Below, one piece after another: positions 28,412 through 39,070 of a stretch of 64,000 nucleotides of DNA. A program made the position numbers and the translations under genes. The number at the start of each line of letters is the position of its first letter. The stretch's first letter is position 1. Below the pieces are notes generated by a model. The model saw nothing but the letters and a program-made list of their open reading frames with translations, did not search any database and was not told where the DNA came from. The DNA is from CAVSWT01 sp963731745 (GTDB taxonomy: Bacteria; Bacteroidota; Ignavibacteria; Ignavibacteriales; Ignavibacteriaceae): assembly GCA_963731745.1 (NCBI GenBank), contig CAVSWT010000017.1, positions 51,829 through 115,828 of the forward strand, given 5' to 3'.

Positions 28412-29317
28412 TCAATTCACTGTTACTTTTTTTAATCTCTTTGTACCCTTTCTAATTAATATAACACCTGTAAAAATTATAGCTGCTGCAGTTATAATTG
28501 TTAAATTAATTTTTTCATCAAGTATTAACCATCCCAAAAATAAAGCGATTATCGGATTGATATATGCATATGTGGAAACTAATGATAAAGGTAAGTGTGC
28601 AATTGCATAAATATATGAACCATACCCGATGATTGAGCCTACTATTAATAAATAAGAAAACGCAAGGAAACTTTCTCTATTAAAATAAAATTTTGAAGCT
28701 TCTCCAAGTATTAATCCTAAAGCAGTTTGTGCAACCCCGGCCACAAACATTTGAATTGCAGCACCCACAAATAAAGGCACGCCGACTTTTTTATATTTAG
28801 AATATATGGATCCGAATGACCAAAATAAAACAGAACCAGTTAAACAAAGCATTCCCGTTAAATAGGAAGAATCGAAGAAGTTTTTTATATCATGGCTAAA
28901 AATTATAATTGCCCCAGCAAAGCCAAACAACAGTCCAATAATAATTTTTAAGTTTAATTTCTGACCAAGACCGGATATCGCTTCTCCTCCAACCATCCAA
29001 AAAGGAAGTGTAGTTATAAACAATGCCGTTATTCCACTGGGCACTGATCTTTCAGCTGTTACAACCAATCCATTTCCAAATCCAATTAATGCTAATCCGA
29101 CTATGGACAAATTTAATAGATCCTTCCCACCAGGTAATTTTATTTTTTTAATTTTAAAATAAATCAATAATGCACTACCGGCTATAAGCCAGCGGAGTCC
29201 GGCAAATAGCATTGGAGGTAAATGCCCTACTCCAATTCTGATAGCCAAATAAGTTGTTCCCCAAATTATGCAAATGGCTACCCATGCAGCATATGCTTTA
29301 AAATTTTCTTTTTGCAT
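28412..29317 (-). CDS. EamA/DMT-family transporter
   Basis: The 301-residue integral membrane protein has ten predicted membrane helices in two homologous five-helix halves, the layout of the drug/metabolite transporter superfamily. The N-terminal half opens with AAWVAICIIWGTTYLAIRIG, the typical EamA start, and the second half has SYIYAIAHLPLSLVSTYAYI followed by NPIIALFLGWLILDE, the characteristic family end. It probably exports a small metabolite or amino acid. It is divergent from the POT-type transporter, with AGGAA upstream of the ATG. The substrate cannot be predicted. Confidence 0.9.
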   Translation of the reverse strand: MQKENFKAYAAWVAICIIWGTTYLAIRIGVGHLPPMLFAGLRWLIAGSALLIYFKIKKIKLPGGKDLLNLSIVGLALIGFGNGLVVTAERSVPSGITALFITTLPFWMVGGEAISGLGQKLNLKIIIGLLFGFAGAIIIFSHDIKNFFDSSYLTGMLCLTGSVLFWSFGSIYSKYKKVGVPLFVGAAIQMFVAGVAQTALGLILGEASKFYFNRESFLAFSYLLIVGSIIGYGSYIYAIAHLPLSLVSTYAYINPIIALFLGWLILDEKINLTIITAAAIIFTGVILIRKGTKRLKKVTVN

Positions 29318-29451
29318 TTAGCTCTAATTCCTAACTCAAAAAAAAATCAAATCGAAAGATACTTGTTTTAAATTTTTACTAACTTAGTTATTATTGAATT
29401 TTAAACATAACAAAGAAATCTTAATATCTTCATCTTAAATAGGGAACGGCT

Positions 29452-30777
29452 TTGAGTAAACCAGCAAAACAAAAATGGAATTTTCCAAAAGAATTTTGGA
29501 CTGCTAACATAGTTGAACTTTTTGAACGTGCTGCATACTACGCAGTATTTATTGCAATCACTTTATATCTTTCAAGAGTGGTAGGATTCAGCGACATTGA
29601 CGCAGGATGGATTGGCGGCGTATTTGCGGCCGGACTTTATTTTCTTCCACCATTTTCAGGTGCGTTTGCTGATAAAATTGGTTTTCGTAAAGCGATCATT
29701 TTAGCTTTTACCTTATTAACCATTGGATATTTTACTCTTGGTGCACTACCATATAAAGCCACTGTCATTCCGGCACTTGTCGTTTTAATGTTTGGCGGCT
29801 CATTTATAAAATCGATAATTACAGGAACTGTAGCTAAAACTACTGATGAATCAACTCGGGCAAAAGGCTATTCTATTTTTTACGGACTTGTAAATGTTGG
29901 CGCTTTTCTGGGGAAAACTTTCGCTTATCCATTACGTATTTCCTGGGGGTTGGAATCAATTAATTTCTATGCTGCTTTCATGACTTTAATTGCTTTGGTG
30001 GTCGTATTCTTTTTTTATAAGAATGTAAATATTGATGGTGAAGGAAAAACATTTAAAGCCGCTTGGGAAGGATTTATAAAAGTTGTATCTAATTTTAAGC
30101 TGCTTCTATTAATAATAATAGTCACCGGGTTTTGGATAATACAGCATCAGCTTTATGCTACAATGCCCAAGTATGTTTTGCGTACTGTCGGCGAACATGC
30201 TTCACCGGAGTGGATCGCAAACGTTAATCCATTTGTTGTGATGATTTCCGTAGTCTTCATTACTAATTTAATGAAGAATGTAAGAGCTGTTTCATCAATG
30301 AGTGTTGGCATGTTCTTAATGCCGATTTCTGCATTACTAATGGCATCAAGTCCAATTTTAGAATCTATTACCGGACAATCAGTATCTATATTTGGATTGT
30401 TTTCTGCACACCCTATAACGGTTATGATGATTGCCGGAATTATTGTACAAGGCATTGCAGAATGTTTTATTTCACCTAGATACTTGGAATATTTTTCCCT
30501 TCAAGCGCCAAAAGGTGAAGAAGGATTATATTTGGGATTTAGTCACCTTCATTCTTTTCTTTCTTCTATACTTGGTTTTGGAATTTCAGGATATTTATTA
30601 ACCGCCTATGCACCGGATCCATTAACTTTGTCATCCGACCAATTACTCCACGCATATGATCATTCACATTATATTTGGTATTACTTTGCAGCCATTGGTT
30701 TAACGGCGGCAATTGCATTATTAATTTATAGATGGTTTTTCGATAAAAAAGAAAAAGCTGGCCAATCATTTTCATAA
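29452..30777 (+). CDS. MFS transporter of the POT/peptide-transporter type
   Basis: This 441-residue protein has about 12 membrane helices. The opening WTANIVELFERAAYYAVFIA resembles the ExxERFxYY motif of proton-coupled oligopeptide transporters (POT/PTR2), and GAFADKIGFRKAI is the MFS motif between helices 2 and 3. A C-terminal PRYLEYFSLQAPKGEEGLYL segment is also POT-like. It would take up di- or tripeptides or a related solute with protons, which would suit the secreted peptidases of this window, but that link is inferred. The start is TTG at 29452, supported by AGGGAACGGC just before it; no ATG is suitably placed. A strong hairpin follows within a few bases. Confidence 0.85.
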   Translation: MSKPAKQKWNFPKEFWTANIVELFERAAYYAVFIAITLYLSRVVGFSDIDAGWIGGVFAAGLYFLPPFSGAFADKIGFRKAIILAFTLLTIGYFTLGALPYKATVIPALVVLMFGGSFIKSIITGTVAKTTDESTRAKGYSIFYGLVNVGAFLGKTFAYPLRISWGLESINFYAAFMTLIALVVVFFFYKNVNIDGEGKTFKAAWEGFIKVVSNFKLLLLIIIVTGFWIIQHQLYATMPKYVLRTVGEHASPEWIANVNPFVVMISVVFITNLMKNVRAVSSMSVGMFLMPISALLMASSPILESITGQSVSIFGLFSAHPITVMMIAGIIVQGIAECFISPRYLEYFSLQAPKGEEGLYLGFSHLHSFLSSILGFGISGYLLTAYAPDPLTLSSDQLLHAYDHSHYIWYYFAAIGLTAAIALLIYRWFFDKKEKAGQSFS

Positions 30778-30815
30778 AAAAATGGGACGGGTAATATACC
30801 CGTCCCATAATGTTT
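30778..30815. terminator. Bidirectional terminator
   Basis: A 12-bp stem ATGGGACGGGTA / TACCCGTCCCAT (30782-30793, 30797-30808) has a 3-base loop. The A run before it gives a U tract on the minus strand, and TGTTTTATTT follows on the plus strand. It serves the POT-type gene and the convergent metalloprotease pseudogene. Confidence 0.9.
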
Positions 30816-30830
30816 TATTTCAATAAAATA

Positions 30831-33800
30831 CTATTTCAACAAAATCATTTTTTTGGTTTGAATAAAGCGATCTGCCGCTATTCTATAAAAATAAACTCCA
30901 TTTGATAAATTTGAAGCATTAAAATTAATTTCATGATAACCTGCAGCTCTCACTTCATTAATTAAAGTTCCGACTAATTCTCCAACCAAATTAAAAACCT
31001 GCAAAGTAACTTTAGTTGAATTAGGAACTCCGAATCGAATCCTGGTAGTTGGATTAAAAGGATTAGGTTAATTACCAATCAATTCAAAATCTTCCGGGAT
31101 TCCAGAAAAAGATTTTTCATTTATTGAAGTAACAGAATTAACCTGTAATTGTGCTTCATTTGAAATAACTTCTCCAGCTATATTGCTTACTCTAGCGCTG
31201 TAAGTTCCTGTATCTCCTAACTGCACATTTTCAAGAACCAATGAATCTGATATTTCGCCAGGCAAAATAATTGAATTTCTCATCCATTGAATCTCCGGTT
31301 TTGGAGTTCCGGTTGCAGAAATTTTGAAAACAGCTTTATCGCCTTCATAAACCGATTGACTTATCGGATGCTCGCTAATTTGCGGGGCTTCTGCAGATTC
31401 ATTAATATCTATTTGTGCAACTGAGGTTTCACTCGATTCAAAATTATTTTTAAATGCTTTTGCTTTTATAACATAGCTGCCAATATTTAGTTTTATTGGA
31501 GCACTATATAATGTTGATGAATCATTTGGTTCGCTTCCATTCATCGTATATCTTATAGATGCATTTTCTGTTACAGTGGAAAAGGATATAGTGACTGAAT
31601 CAGTGTAAGAACCGCTGTCCGGCGTAATTTTCGGGGTACCGCATTGTAAAATAAATTCTGCCTCTGCTATATCACTATCTGAAAAAAATGTTCTTCTGCC
31701 TATGGCTTTTAAAGTGGTTGATCTTGAAATTAAAATAGGTGTACTATAAAGCGGCCGTAGGACTTGTTACTGGCAGATTTGTGCTTGGATCACTGCCGTC
31801 TCTTGTATAAAGAATTTGTGCAAACTGAGTATTGCTCGCCAAAGTTACATGCACATTATTATTAAATACTCCTCCGTTGGGAGTCATAACAGGAGTTTCA
31901 ACAATTCCCAATGGATCGACAACCGATAATTTACCTGTTTGAACAATACCACTTGCAGCTAATCCGTCTTTAAAGGCTCTCACTTTGATGAACATATCTG
32001 AGCCTGCGGCGCCAATTGTAAATGGGCCATTGTATGTAATTGAACCGCCGCCGGTTGCTTCAGGGTCAGCTGGAAGTTGTCCAAAACCAACTGTATATCT
32101 TATTAACGCTCCCTCCGTAGCACAATTCATTTTCATTTTAATTGGTTCAGTAAAAGTCTGGGTAGATTTAGGATATACTTCAGGCGTTGCAACTGTAGTT
32201 AAAGATTGCTCGTACACTGTAAAAACAGCTGATGCAGTTTCACTTGGATTTGTGGATTGATGAAAAGTTTTTGCTTTTACAGTATGTTCTCCTACACTTA
32301 AATTAATGGGAATAGAATAAACTTCAGAATAAGAAGTTGGTTCAGCACCGTTGGTTGTATATCTTATTACGCCTCCTGGTGTTGTAGTTTCCATTGTTAC
32401 TGAAACTGAGCCAGTAAAATTTCCACCGTTAGGTGTTATTGCAGGAGCGGTAGCTGAATTTTGCGTTATATTATACCAGTTAGATACGATTACACTTGAA
32501 GTTCCATTATATATTGTAACAGCTTTAACTAAAGTGGTTTGAGTTAATTCAATAGGGGAATTATATAACGCAGCATTTTCATCAGGAATTGAACCATTCG
32601 TTGTATAATGGATTTCAGCTCCTAAAACTGTTGAACCCATATAAACTGTTACGGAATTATTAAAGACACCTCCTGAGGGATAAAGTGTTGCTGGTGGTAT
32701 TTCAAGATTAATAGTAAAATTTGCAGTCACAGTTTGACTTGGAGAATAATCATTTCTAAATGCTTTTGCCTTAACAGTAGAGGATGAAACCAAAGTTATA
32801 GGAGATGAATAAGCAAATGATGATTGTGTAGGTTCAGTTCCATTTGTTGTATATCTAATTACAGAAAAATCAGTCGGGCATGACATTGAAACTTGTACGC
32901 TTCCATTATATGTCCCTCCATTAGGAGTTATCGACGGATTTTCAACTGTTGGATTTGATTGCTGCAAATTATACGTTGCGGAAATAACGTCGCTTGGTGT
33001 ATAACTTTGTCTAAATGCCTCGCTTTAATCGTGTTTGAATATCTTTGAAAAATATAATCTGAACCGCCAGGAATAAATTCATAAGAATAAGGTGTTGGTT
33101 CACTTCCATCAAGAGTATAATAAATTCTTGTATTTTGTGAGTTAGAACCAGTACCAAAGTTTAACCTTACTTCTAATGGCGATGAATAATTTCCGCTAGC
33201 TGGATCAAAAGAAGGGTTTGAAGTTTTAGGAGTATTTTTGGCTGCATATAAGTTTCGAATACCTTCAATATCATCTTGTCTCAAATCTGAAACTGCGCCG
33301 CCATAATAGGGATACATTACAGCCGTTGGTTCATCAGAATGATTTAATCACAGCCCATGTCCTGATTCATGCAAAGCAACAGAATAAATATCGATGTCAC
33401 TGCCGATCTTCCAATTTTCATCTTCATCAAAATGTAAATCTCCAGCAATCGATTCAGGGTTTGTATCATTCGGATAAAAACAATGTGCAAGAACGTTTCC
33501 AGCTCCGTCAAATTGGAACCCATCACCATGTTCAGCTGAACCCCATGAAATATCAATAGACTGAGGTAAATTAGCGGTTGTGGTAGCTGACCAATTTACC
33601 TGCACATATTTACTCCAGGTTTCAAGTGCCGCTGCAACTTCAGCTTCTTCGCCAACAACATCCGGTGTGCCGTTTACAAAATGATAGGTTAGATTTGCCG
33701 AGCCAAGCCCCGGCCCATCCCAGCCATTGCCTTGTGTCACGTATTCAGGTGCTAATGCAAATTCATTTAGTACACCGGGACACTTATGAACTTTTTCACC

Positions 33801-34391
33801 GTTGATTAAATTTTCAGATGCCGGATAGATATAATCAATTCCATCAATGCCTGCGATGCTTTCGATTAAGTTTTTGTCGATTTTAATTAAAAGATCATTT
33901 CTGCTCATGTAAGGATTGTTAATAAGTGCTCCGCCTTTTTGTAAAATTTCATTTTTATAGTCTGATGGATTTGAAGCCCAATGAAAATTTGCAACCACAT
34001 AAATTTCGCCCTCCAATTTTTCTATAGCTTTGCTCAATTTGTCTTGGACTTCTAACTTACCAATCCACCTAATATTGTTTAATTTATTGAGATTGTTTTT
34101 GTCCTCAGCAAATAGTGATAATGCAGTAGAAGATATTTGTCCGTTTATTTTGATTCCGCTATTCTTTAACTCATTAATTATATTTGCATTAAGCGGCTCA
34201 TCAAATTGGACAATAAAATTTTTTGTGTTTTCATTTTCTTCTTTAATTGATTGAAGAGATTTTGGCGGGATGAACTCTCGTGATTTTAGCTTAATCTTAA
34301 AAAGTTCATTCGAAGTTTGTGCATTTGCAGTTAATGCAATTGCGAACAAAAAAAGAAAAAAAGCTGCAATGATTAAATTGCGTTTTTTCAT
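30831..34391 (-). pseudogene. Decayed secreted matrixin-like metalloprotease with chitobiase-C-type repeats and T9SS tail
   Basis: One ancestral gene of about 1188 codons is broken by four lesions: in-frame TGA at 33348-33350, a 1-base loss near 33020, a 2-base (TA) loss near 31747 and in-frame TAA at 31068-31070. Correcting these restores one protein. It has a signal peptide (start ATG 34391 after AGAGGACAGTC), a propeptide-like region, a matrixin/M10-type zinc domain with HESGHGL-stop-LNHSDEP (intact form HExGHxLGLxHS) and VMYPYYGG (Met-turn), seven repeats like the chitobiase/beta-hexosaminidase C-terminal domain (IRYTTNGTEPT, VKAKAF), an Ig-like domain and a sorting domain reading N-stop-PNPFNPTT. 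The first stop falls inside the zinc motif and would abolish activity. It is downstream of a CheY-like gene on the same strand. Confidence 0.9.
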
Positions 34392-34464
34392 GACTGTCCT
34401 CTTAGGTTTGTTATGATTAATTATTGATTTAATGTTTAGCTTATTCAAATACATTTTTTTAATC

Positions 34465-34803
34465 TTAAACTATTATTTCTCTTATTTTTAAAAGGTCTTC
34501 TTTACTTACAAACATTTTGGCTCCCGACTTAATTGATGCTTCAATGGTGTAATCGTCTTTGAATTGAGAAATCATTATTATATTCGCCTGTGGGTTGTCA
34601 TTCATAATTTTTTTGGTTGCAGTTAGTCCATCCATCTTATTCATTTTAATATCCATGACGGTCCAATCCGGATGATGCTCTGAAAACATTTGCACAGCTT
34701 CATCGCCGTCATTGCATTCAATAATGTCATCAAACATTTCTTTACAAATATTTTTTAACATTTTTCTTATAACCGGACTATCATCAACAATTAGCAATTT
34801 CAT
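34465..34803 (-). CDS. Single-domain CheY-like response regulator
   Basis: The 112-residue receiver has no output domain. The acidic pair is Asp7-Asp8, the phospho-acceptor Asp51 in VMDIKMNKMDG, the switch Ser in MISQF (usually Thr/Ser) and the Lys in FVSKEDL, which lacks the usual following Pro. It would relay phosphate by protein-protein contact, for example in motility, a phosphorelay or anti-sigma control, and the source kinase may be the neighbouring one. It lies 164 bases downstream of the NarL-type regulator and 73 bases upstream of the metalloprotease pseudogene on the same strand. Confidence 0.9.
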   Translation of the reverse strand: MKLLIVDDSPVIRKMLKNICKEMFDDIIECNDGDEAVQMFSEHHPDWTVMDIKMNKMDGLTATKKIMNDNPQANIIMISQFKDDYTIEASIKSGAKMFVSKEDLLKIREIIV

Positions 34804-34967
34804 TTTTTTACTTTTTTACTTTGATTTTCTCTGATGGCAATTTGTAGAAAAGAAGGAAGATGATAAATGAAGAGACACCCTCAATTGTTATAGGTGAATA
34901 CACCTAGGCAATTAAAAATGAATAATTAAAAATGTTTTATGGAAAGATTGTTTAGGGCTAGAATTAT

Positions 34968-35639
34968 TTATAGGATTGCTTTGTTGTTCAATGCATATTT
35001 TATAAGACTATGCGAGCCGCTTAGATTTAATTTTTTAGAAATGTTATTACGATGATTTTCAATTGTTTTATAACTTACATTTAAGTCGTCTGCAATCTGT
35101 TTAGTTGTTTTATCATCAGCGATCAATCTTAGCACAACTCTTTCAGTTTTTGTTAAACTATTAATTAAGGGTGATGAGTCGGCTAAATCTTTAATTTTAA
35201 TTTCCCTGTTCATTAAGTATTGGGATATTGTAGGACTTATATAATACCGCCCGCTTGCTACAGAATTTATACATTCAACTATATCGTCAACTGCATTTTC
35301 TTTTAAGATATAGCCCATTGCTCCAATATCCAAAGCCTGGTTAAACATATCTTCATCTTTATACATAGTTAAAAAAATAATTTTAGTTTTGATTTTTTCT
35401 TCAATAATTCTTCTCGCAATTTCTAATCCATTTAATTTTGGCATTTCAACATCAAGAGTAACAATATCAATATTCTGTTCTTTTAAAATACTATAAGCTT
35501 GTTCTCCATTTTCTGCTTCTGCCAGAACTACAAATCCAGGTTCGGTTTTTAAGACAGATTTAATTCCACTACGAATTACAGGATGATCATCTGCGATTAA
35601 TATTTTAATCTCTTTATCCACGTTGATATAATTTTTCAA
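34968..35639 (-). CDS. NarL/FixJ-family response regulator
   Basis: The 223-residue regulator has a receiver domain (about 10-130; DD at 17-18, phospho-acceptor Asp63 in VTLDVEMP, Thr in FLTMYK, Lys in YILKENA) and a LuxR-type helix-turn-helix (about 160-220; LTKTERVVLRLIADDKTTKQ then ADDLNVSYKTIENHRNNI). It lies 17 bases after the propeller kinase gene and is its evident partner. The listed start is TTG; a GTG six codons later is possible, and neither has a clear ribosome site. Its targets are unknown but may include the downstream CheY-like gene and the secreted protease gene. Confidence 0.93.
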   Translation of the reverse strand: MKNYINVDKEIKILIADDHPVIRSGIKSVLKTEPGFVVLAEAENGEQAYSILKEQNIDIVTLDVEMPKLNGLEIARRIIEEKIKTKIIFLTMYKDEDMFNQALDIGAMGYILKENAVDDIVECINSVASGRYYISPTISQYLMNREIKIKDLADSSPLINSLTKTERVVLRLIADDKTTKQIADDLNVSYKTIENHRNNISKKLNLSGSHSLIKYALNNKAIL

Positions 35640-35656
35640 TTAAATTTTTTGAATTT

Positions 35657-38600
35657 TTATTTTTGACTTTTGACCTTAATTATTATGGTTGTTCCTCTAC
35701 CAGGAAACGAATTTATATCAATTTCACCATTTAAAATACTTACTCTTTTCATAAGGTTTTTCATTCCAAACCCTTTAACCTGGTTATAAACTTTTTTAGA
35801 ATCAAAACCTTTACCGTCATCAGATATCCTTATTACAAGAGTATTGTCTTCTTTAAAAATAATAATTTCGGCTTTACTTGCGTTCGAATGCTTGATAATA
35901 TTATTAATACACTCTTGTACTATTCTAAATATATTAATTTCATTTTCTTTTGAAAATAAATTATCAACTTCATCAATTTTTTCTACGAAATTAATTTTAG
36001 TTAATCCGCTTACTTGAGTTATGATTGATTTAATTGCTTTTGTTAATCCCAATCTGTCAAGCTGATATGGATGAAGATTGTACGCTATCTGCCTTACTTC
36101 TTCAATTGTGGCTGATGAAGTTTTTGAAATTTCTTCCAGTTGTTTTATCGAATACACATCTTCTTTTTTCTTTAAACCGAGTAAAGCAAGATTTTTAATT
36201 ATTAATAAATCCTGCCCAAGACTATCATGCAATTCAGATGCGATTCGCTTTCTTTCATCTTCCTGTGAATTAATAAGCTGCTTCGAAAATTCTTCCTGCG
36301 CGGCTTTTTCTTTTTTCAAAACAGAAACTCTTCTGAAATAAATTATCGGCCCTACTGATAAAAATGTAAAAATAGCTATTCCACGGAACCACCAAGTTCC
36401 CCAAAATGGTGGGTTGATCATTACAAATACCGAAGTAGGAATTTCATTCCATACACCATTATTGTTTGTTCCTTTTACTTTGAAAATATATTCTCCGGGA
36501 TCAAGATGAGTATAGTTGGCAAATCTTCTGTTCCCTGAATCATTCCAATCATCATCTAAACCTTCAAGCTTATATGCATATTCATTTTTTTTGGGATGAG
36601 TAAAATCAAGAGAGGCAAATTCAAATGAAAAACTATTATCGTTATATGAAAGTGTAATTGAATCTAAGTAAGATGAATTTTTTATATTGTCAATTTCTTC
36701 ATTATTAATTTTGATTGATGAAATAACCACCTGCGGAATTAAAGGATTATCTTTTAAACTATCAGGATGAAAATATGTAACGCCATTTACGCCGCCAAAA
36801 TACATCCAGCCTGATTTAGTTTTTGCTGCAGCGCCGGGATTAAATTCTCCCTTTTGAACTCCATCACTGTAATCATAATTTCTGAATAATTTATTTCTTG
36901 GATTAAATTTTGAAATCCCTTTCCCGGTACTCAGCCATAAATTTTGTTTTCCATCTTCTAAAACCGCACAAATAAAATCGCTTGGCAAACCATTCTTCTC
37001 TCGATATCTAATAAATGAATCAGTCTCTTTTTTGTATTTATTCAAACCACCGGAATAAGTTGCCGCCCACAGATCTCCTGATTTAGAAATCAATAAATCT
37101 GTTACGACATTATCGCTAATTGAATTTTTATTTTTCTGATCGAAAATATAATTTGAAAATTTCCCTTCTTTTATATTGAATTTATTTAGCCCGCCGCCGT
37201 AAGTGCCAATCCATAAATTATTTTCTTCATCTTCACAAATACATATCACATAATCATTGCTTAACACTGTTTCAGAAGTATCATATGTACTATATTTTTT
37301 ATAAGAATTTTCTTTACTGTCATACTTTAAAATTCCGCCACCGTTTATTCCAAACCAGTAGTTTCCCTCTTTATCTTCAAAGATAGTTCTGATGTTATTT
37401 ACACCTTCAGCGAAACCATGTTTTTGCAAATCATAATGCATAAATGAATTTGATTTATCATCATAAGAATTTAAAACGCTGAAATAAGTTCCAATCCATA
37501 ACTTGCCGCTTTTATCTTCATAAATTTTTTTCACTAACTCACCGTGCAATGATTTTGGATTTGCGGGATTACTGAAATAATGAAGAAATTTATTTTCATC
37601 AGTATTATATCTGATCAATCCTTTATTGTACGTTCCAAACCAAATGTCACCATTTTTATCCGCACAAATAGCTGAAATTGAATTATCGCTCAAGCTATTT
37701 GTATTATTTAAATCTTTTTTCAGATTGAAAAAAGCCTTTTGTTTTCTATCAACTTTATTTAATCCACCTGTCATAGTTCCAACCCATAAATTTCCAGACC
37801 GGTCTTCAAACATTGTTCTAATATAGTCTGTGCTTAGGCTGAATGGATTATAAGGATCGTTACTTAAATTTTTAAAAGTGTTTGTTCTATAATCATAAAT
37901 ATTTATGCCTTTCGATAAAGTGCCGATCCATAAAAGTCCGCGATGGTCCTCAACAATTTTCCAAATGGTTTCTCCATTAAATGAATTTTGTCTTGGGCTG
38001 TTTTTATAATTACTAAATGTATTACTTACCGGATCATATTTGCTCGCTCCACTTCCATATGCACCGAACCACATATAACCGCGACTGTCCTCATGAATAG
38101 AAATTATGTTATTGCTTATTAAGGAATTGGGATTTTTCTCATCATGAATAAAACTTTTGAATTTGTCATTTTCACGATTTAAAATTGAGACTCCGCCGCC
38201 ATCGGTTGCTACCCATAGATTATTTTTTCTGTCTTCATAAATTGAAAAAATTTTATTATTTGGGAGCGAAGTTTTGTCCGCTTCAATATTCAAATATCTT
38301 TTAAAATTATTTTTTGCTTGATCATATTTATTCAGTCCGCCTTCCCACGTTCCGATCCAAAGAATATTTTTATTATCAACAAAAACATATTGAACAATAT
38401 CATTGCCAAGACTTGTTCCATCATTTTCATCGTAGTTATAACGAATAAATTTTTCAGTAGCAGGATCAAATTTATTCAATCCACCGCCGTCGGTTGCAAT
38501 CCATATAAATCCGTTATTATCCTCTGCAAGAGACCAAATAAAATTATGTGAAAGCGACAAGCTGTCTTCGGGATTATTTCTATAAACTTCAAATGTATAA

Positions 38601-38797
38601 CCGTCGTATCTGTTCAATCCGTTTTCAGTTGCTATCCACAAGAATCCCTTTTTATCCTGAATTATTGAATTTACAGTTGAAGATGACAATCCTTCTTCAA
38701 TTGAAATATGTTCGAAATTAAAATCCTCTTCAAAACCTTGCGGAAAGCAGTTTATGAAGTAAAGTAAAATAATTTTTAAAAGATGTTTGTAATTCAT
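35657..38797 (-). CDS. Periplasmic propeller sensor histidine kinase (reg_prop, Y_Y_Y, HisKA_3)
   Basis: This is a 1046-residue sensor. After a signal sequence come about fourteen reg_prop repeats (each with IYEDK or IWKIVED, N.LW(I/V)GT, GG(L/G).K(Y/F)) making two propellers to about residue 690, then a Y_Y_Y domain (about 715-800; PGEYIFKVKGTNNNGVWNE). One membrane helix lies at about 805-825. The cytoplasmic part has a short coiled coil, HisKA_3 with ERKRIASELHDSLGQD (His about 857) and a HATPase domain with QECINNIIKHSNAS and ISDDGKGFD. Bacteroides relatives with this sensor detect polysaccharide fragments, but those are usually hybrid AraC proteins; here a separate NarL-type regulator follows 17 bases downstream. 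The ligand is unknown. Confidence 0.94.
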   Translation of the reverse strand: MNYKHLLKIILLYFINCFPQGFEEDFNFEHISIEEGLSSSTVNSIIQDKKGFLWIATENGLNRYDGYTFEVYRNNPEDSLSLSHNFIWSLAEDNNGFIWIATDGGGLNKFDPATEKFIRYNYDENDGTSLGNDIVQYVFVDNKNILWIGTWEGGLNKYDQAKNNFKRYLNIEADKTSLPNNKIFSIYEDRKNNLWVATDGGGVSILNRENDKFKSFIHDEKNPNSLISNNIISIHEDSRGYMWFGAYGSGASKYDPVSNTFSNYKNSPRQNSFNGETIWKIVEDHRGLLWIGTLSKGINIYDYRTNTFKNLSNDPYNPFSLSTDYIRTMFEDRSGNLWVGTMTGGLNKVDRKQKAFFNLKKDLNNTNSLSDNSISAICADKNGDIWFGTYNKGLIRYNTDENKFLHYFSNPANPKSLHGELVKKIYEDKSGKLWIGTYFSVLNSYDDKSNSFMHYDLQKHGFAEGVNNIRTIFEDKEGNYWFGINGGGILKYDSKENSYKKYSTYDTSETVLSNDYVICICEDEENNLWIGTYGGGLNKFNIKEGKFSNYIFDQKNKNSISDNVVTDLLISKSGDLWAATYSGGLNKYKKETDSFIRYREKNGLPSDFICAVLEDGKQNLWLSTGKGISKFNPRNKLFRNYDYSDGVQKGEFNPGAAAKTKSGWMYFGGVNGVTYFHPDSLKDNPLIPQVVISSIKINNEEIDNIKNSSYLDSITLSYNDNSFSFEFASLDFTHPKKNEYAYKLEGLDDDWNDSGNRRFANYTHLDPGEYIFKVKGTNNNGVWNEIPTSVFVMINPPFWGTWWFRGIAIFTFLSVGPIIYFRRVSVLKKEKAAQEEFSKQLINSQEDERKRIASELHDSLGQDLLIIKNLALLGLKKKEDVYSIKQLEEISKTSSATIEEVRQIAYNLHPYQLDRLGLTKAIKSIITQVSGLTKINFVEKIDEVDNLFSKENEINIFRIVQECINNIIKHSNASKAEIIIFKEDNTLVIRISDDGKGFDSKKVYNQVKGFGMKNLMKRVSILNGEIDINSFPGRGTTIIIKVKSQK

Positions 38798-39070
38798 ATA
38801 AACCGGATGTATTTATTTATTAAACAAGCATTTTCGGGGGGAGACAATTCTGAACTCAATTTAATTAAAATAATTATTTCTATGCAAGAAACATGAAAAA
38901 TTATCTTATAAATTATTTAGAAGTTTTTGCTGATATTTTTCCGGAGTTATTCATTTTCAAATTCCAATTATGTATATATATCAACCGTTTATCATTTAAA
39001 ATTTGAGAATATAATTTTTGATTTATAGTTTAAGTGAGATTATTTTTAATAAACCGATTAAGAAATTCAA

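Noticed and set aside
33348..33350. TGA at a conserved Gly codon, suggesting UGA read as glycine as in some candidate phyla
   Set aside because: TGA ends several well-defined genes in the window, such as 7153, 39988 and 42518, and the same gene also has a TAA and two indels. A decayed gene explains it better.
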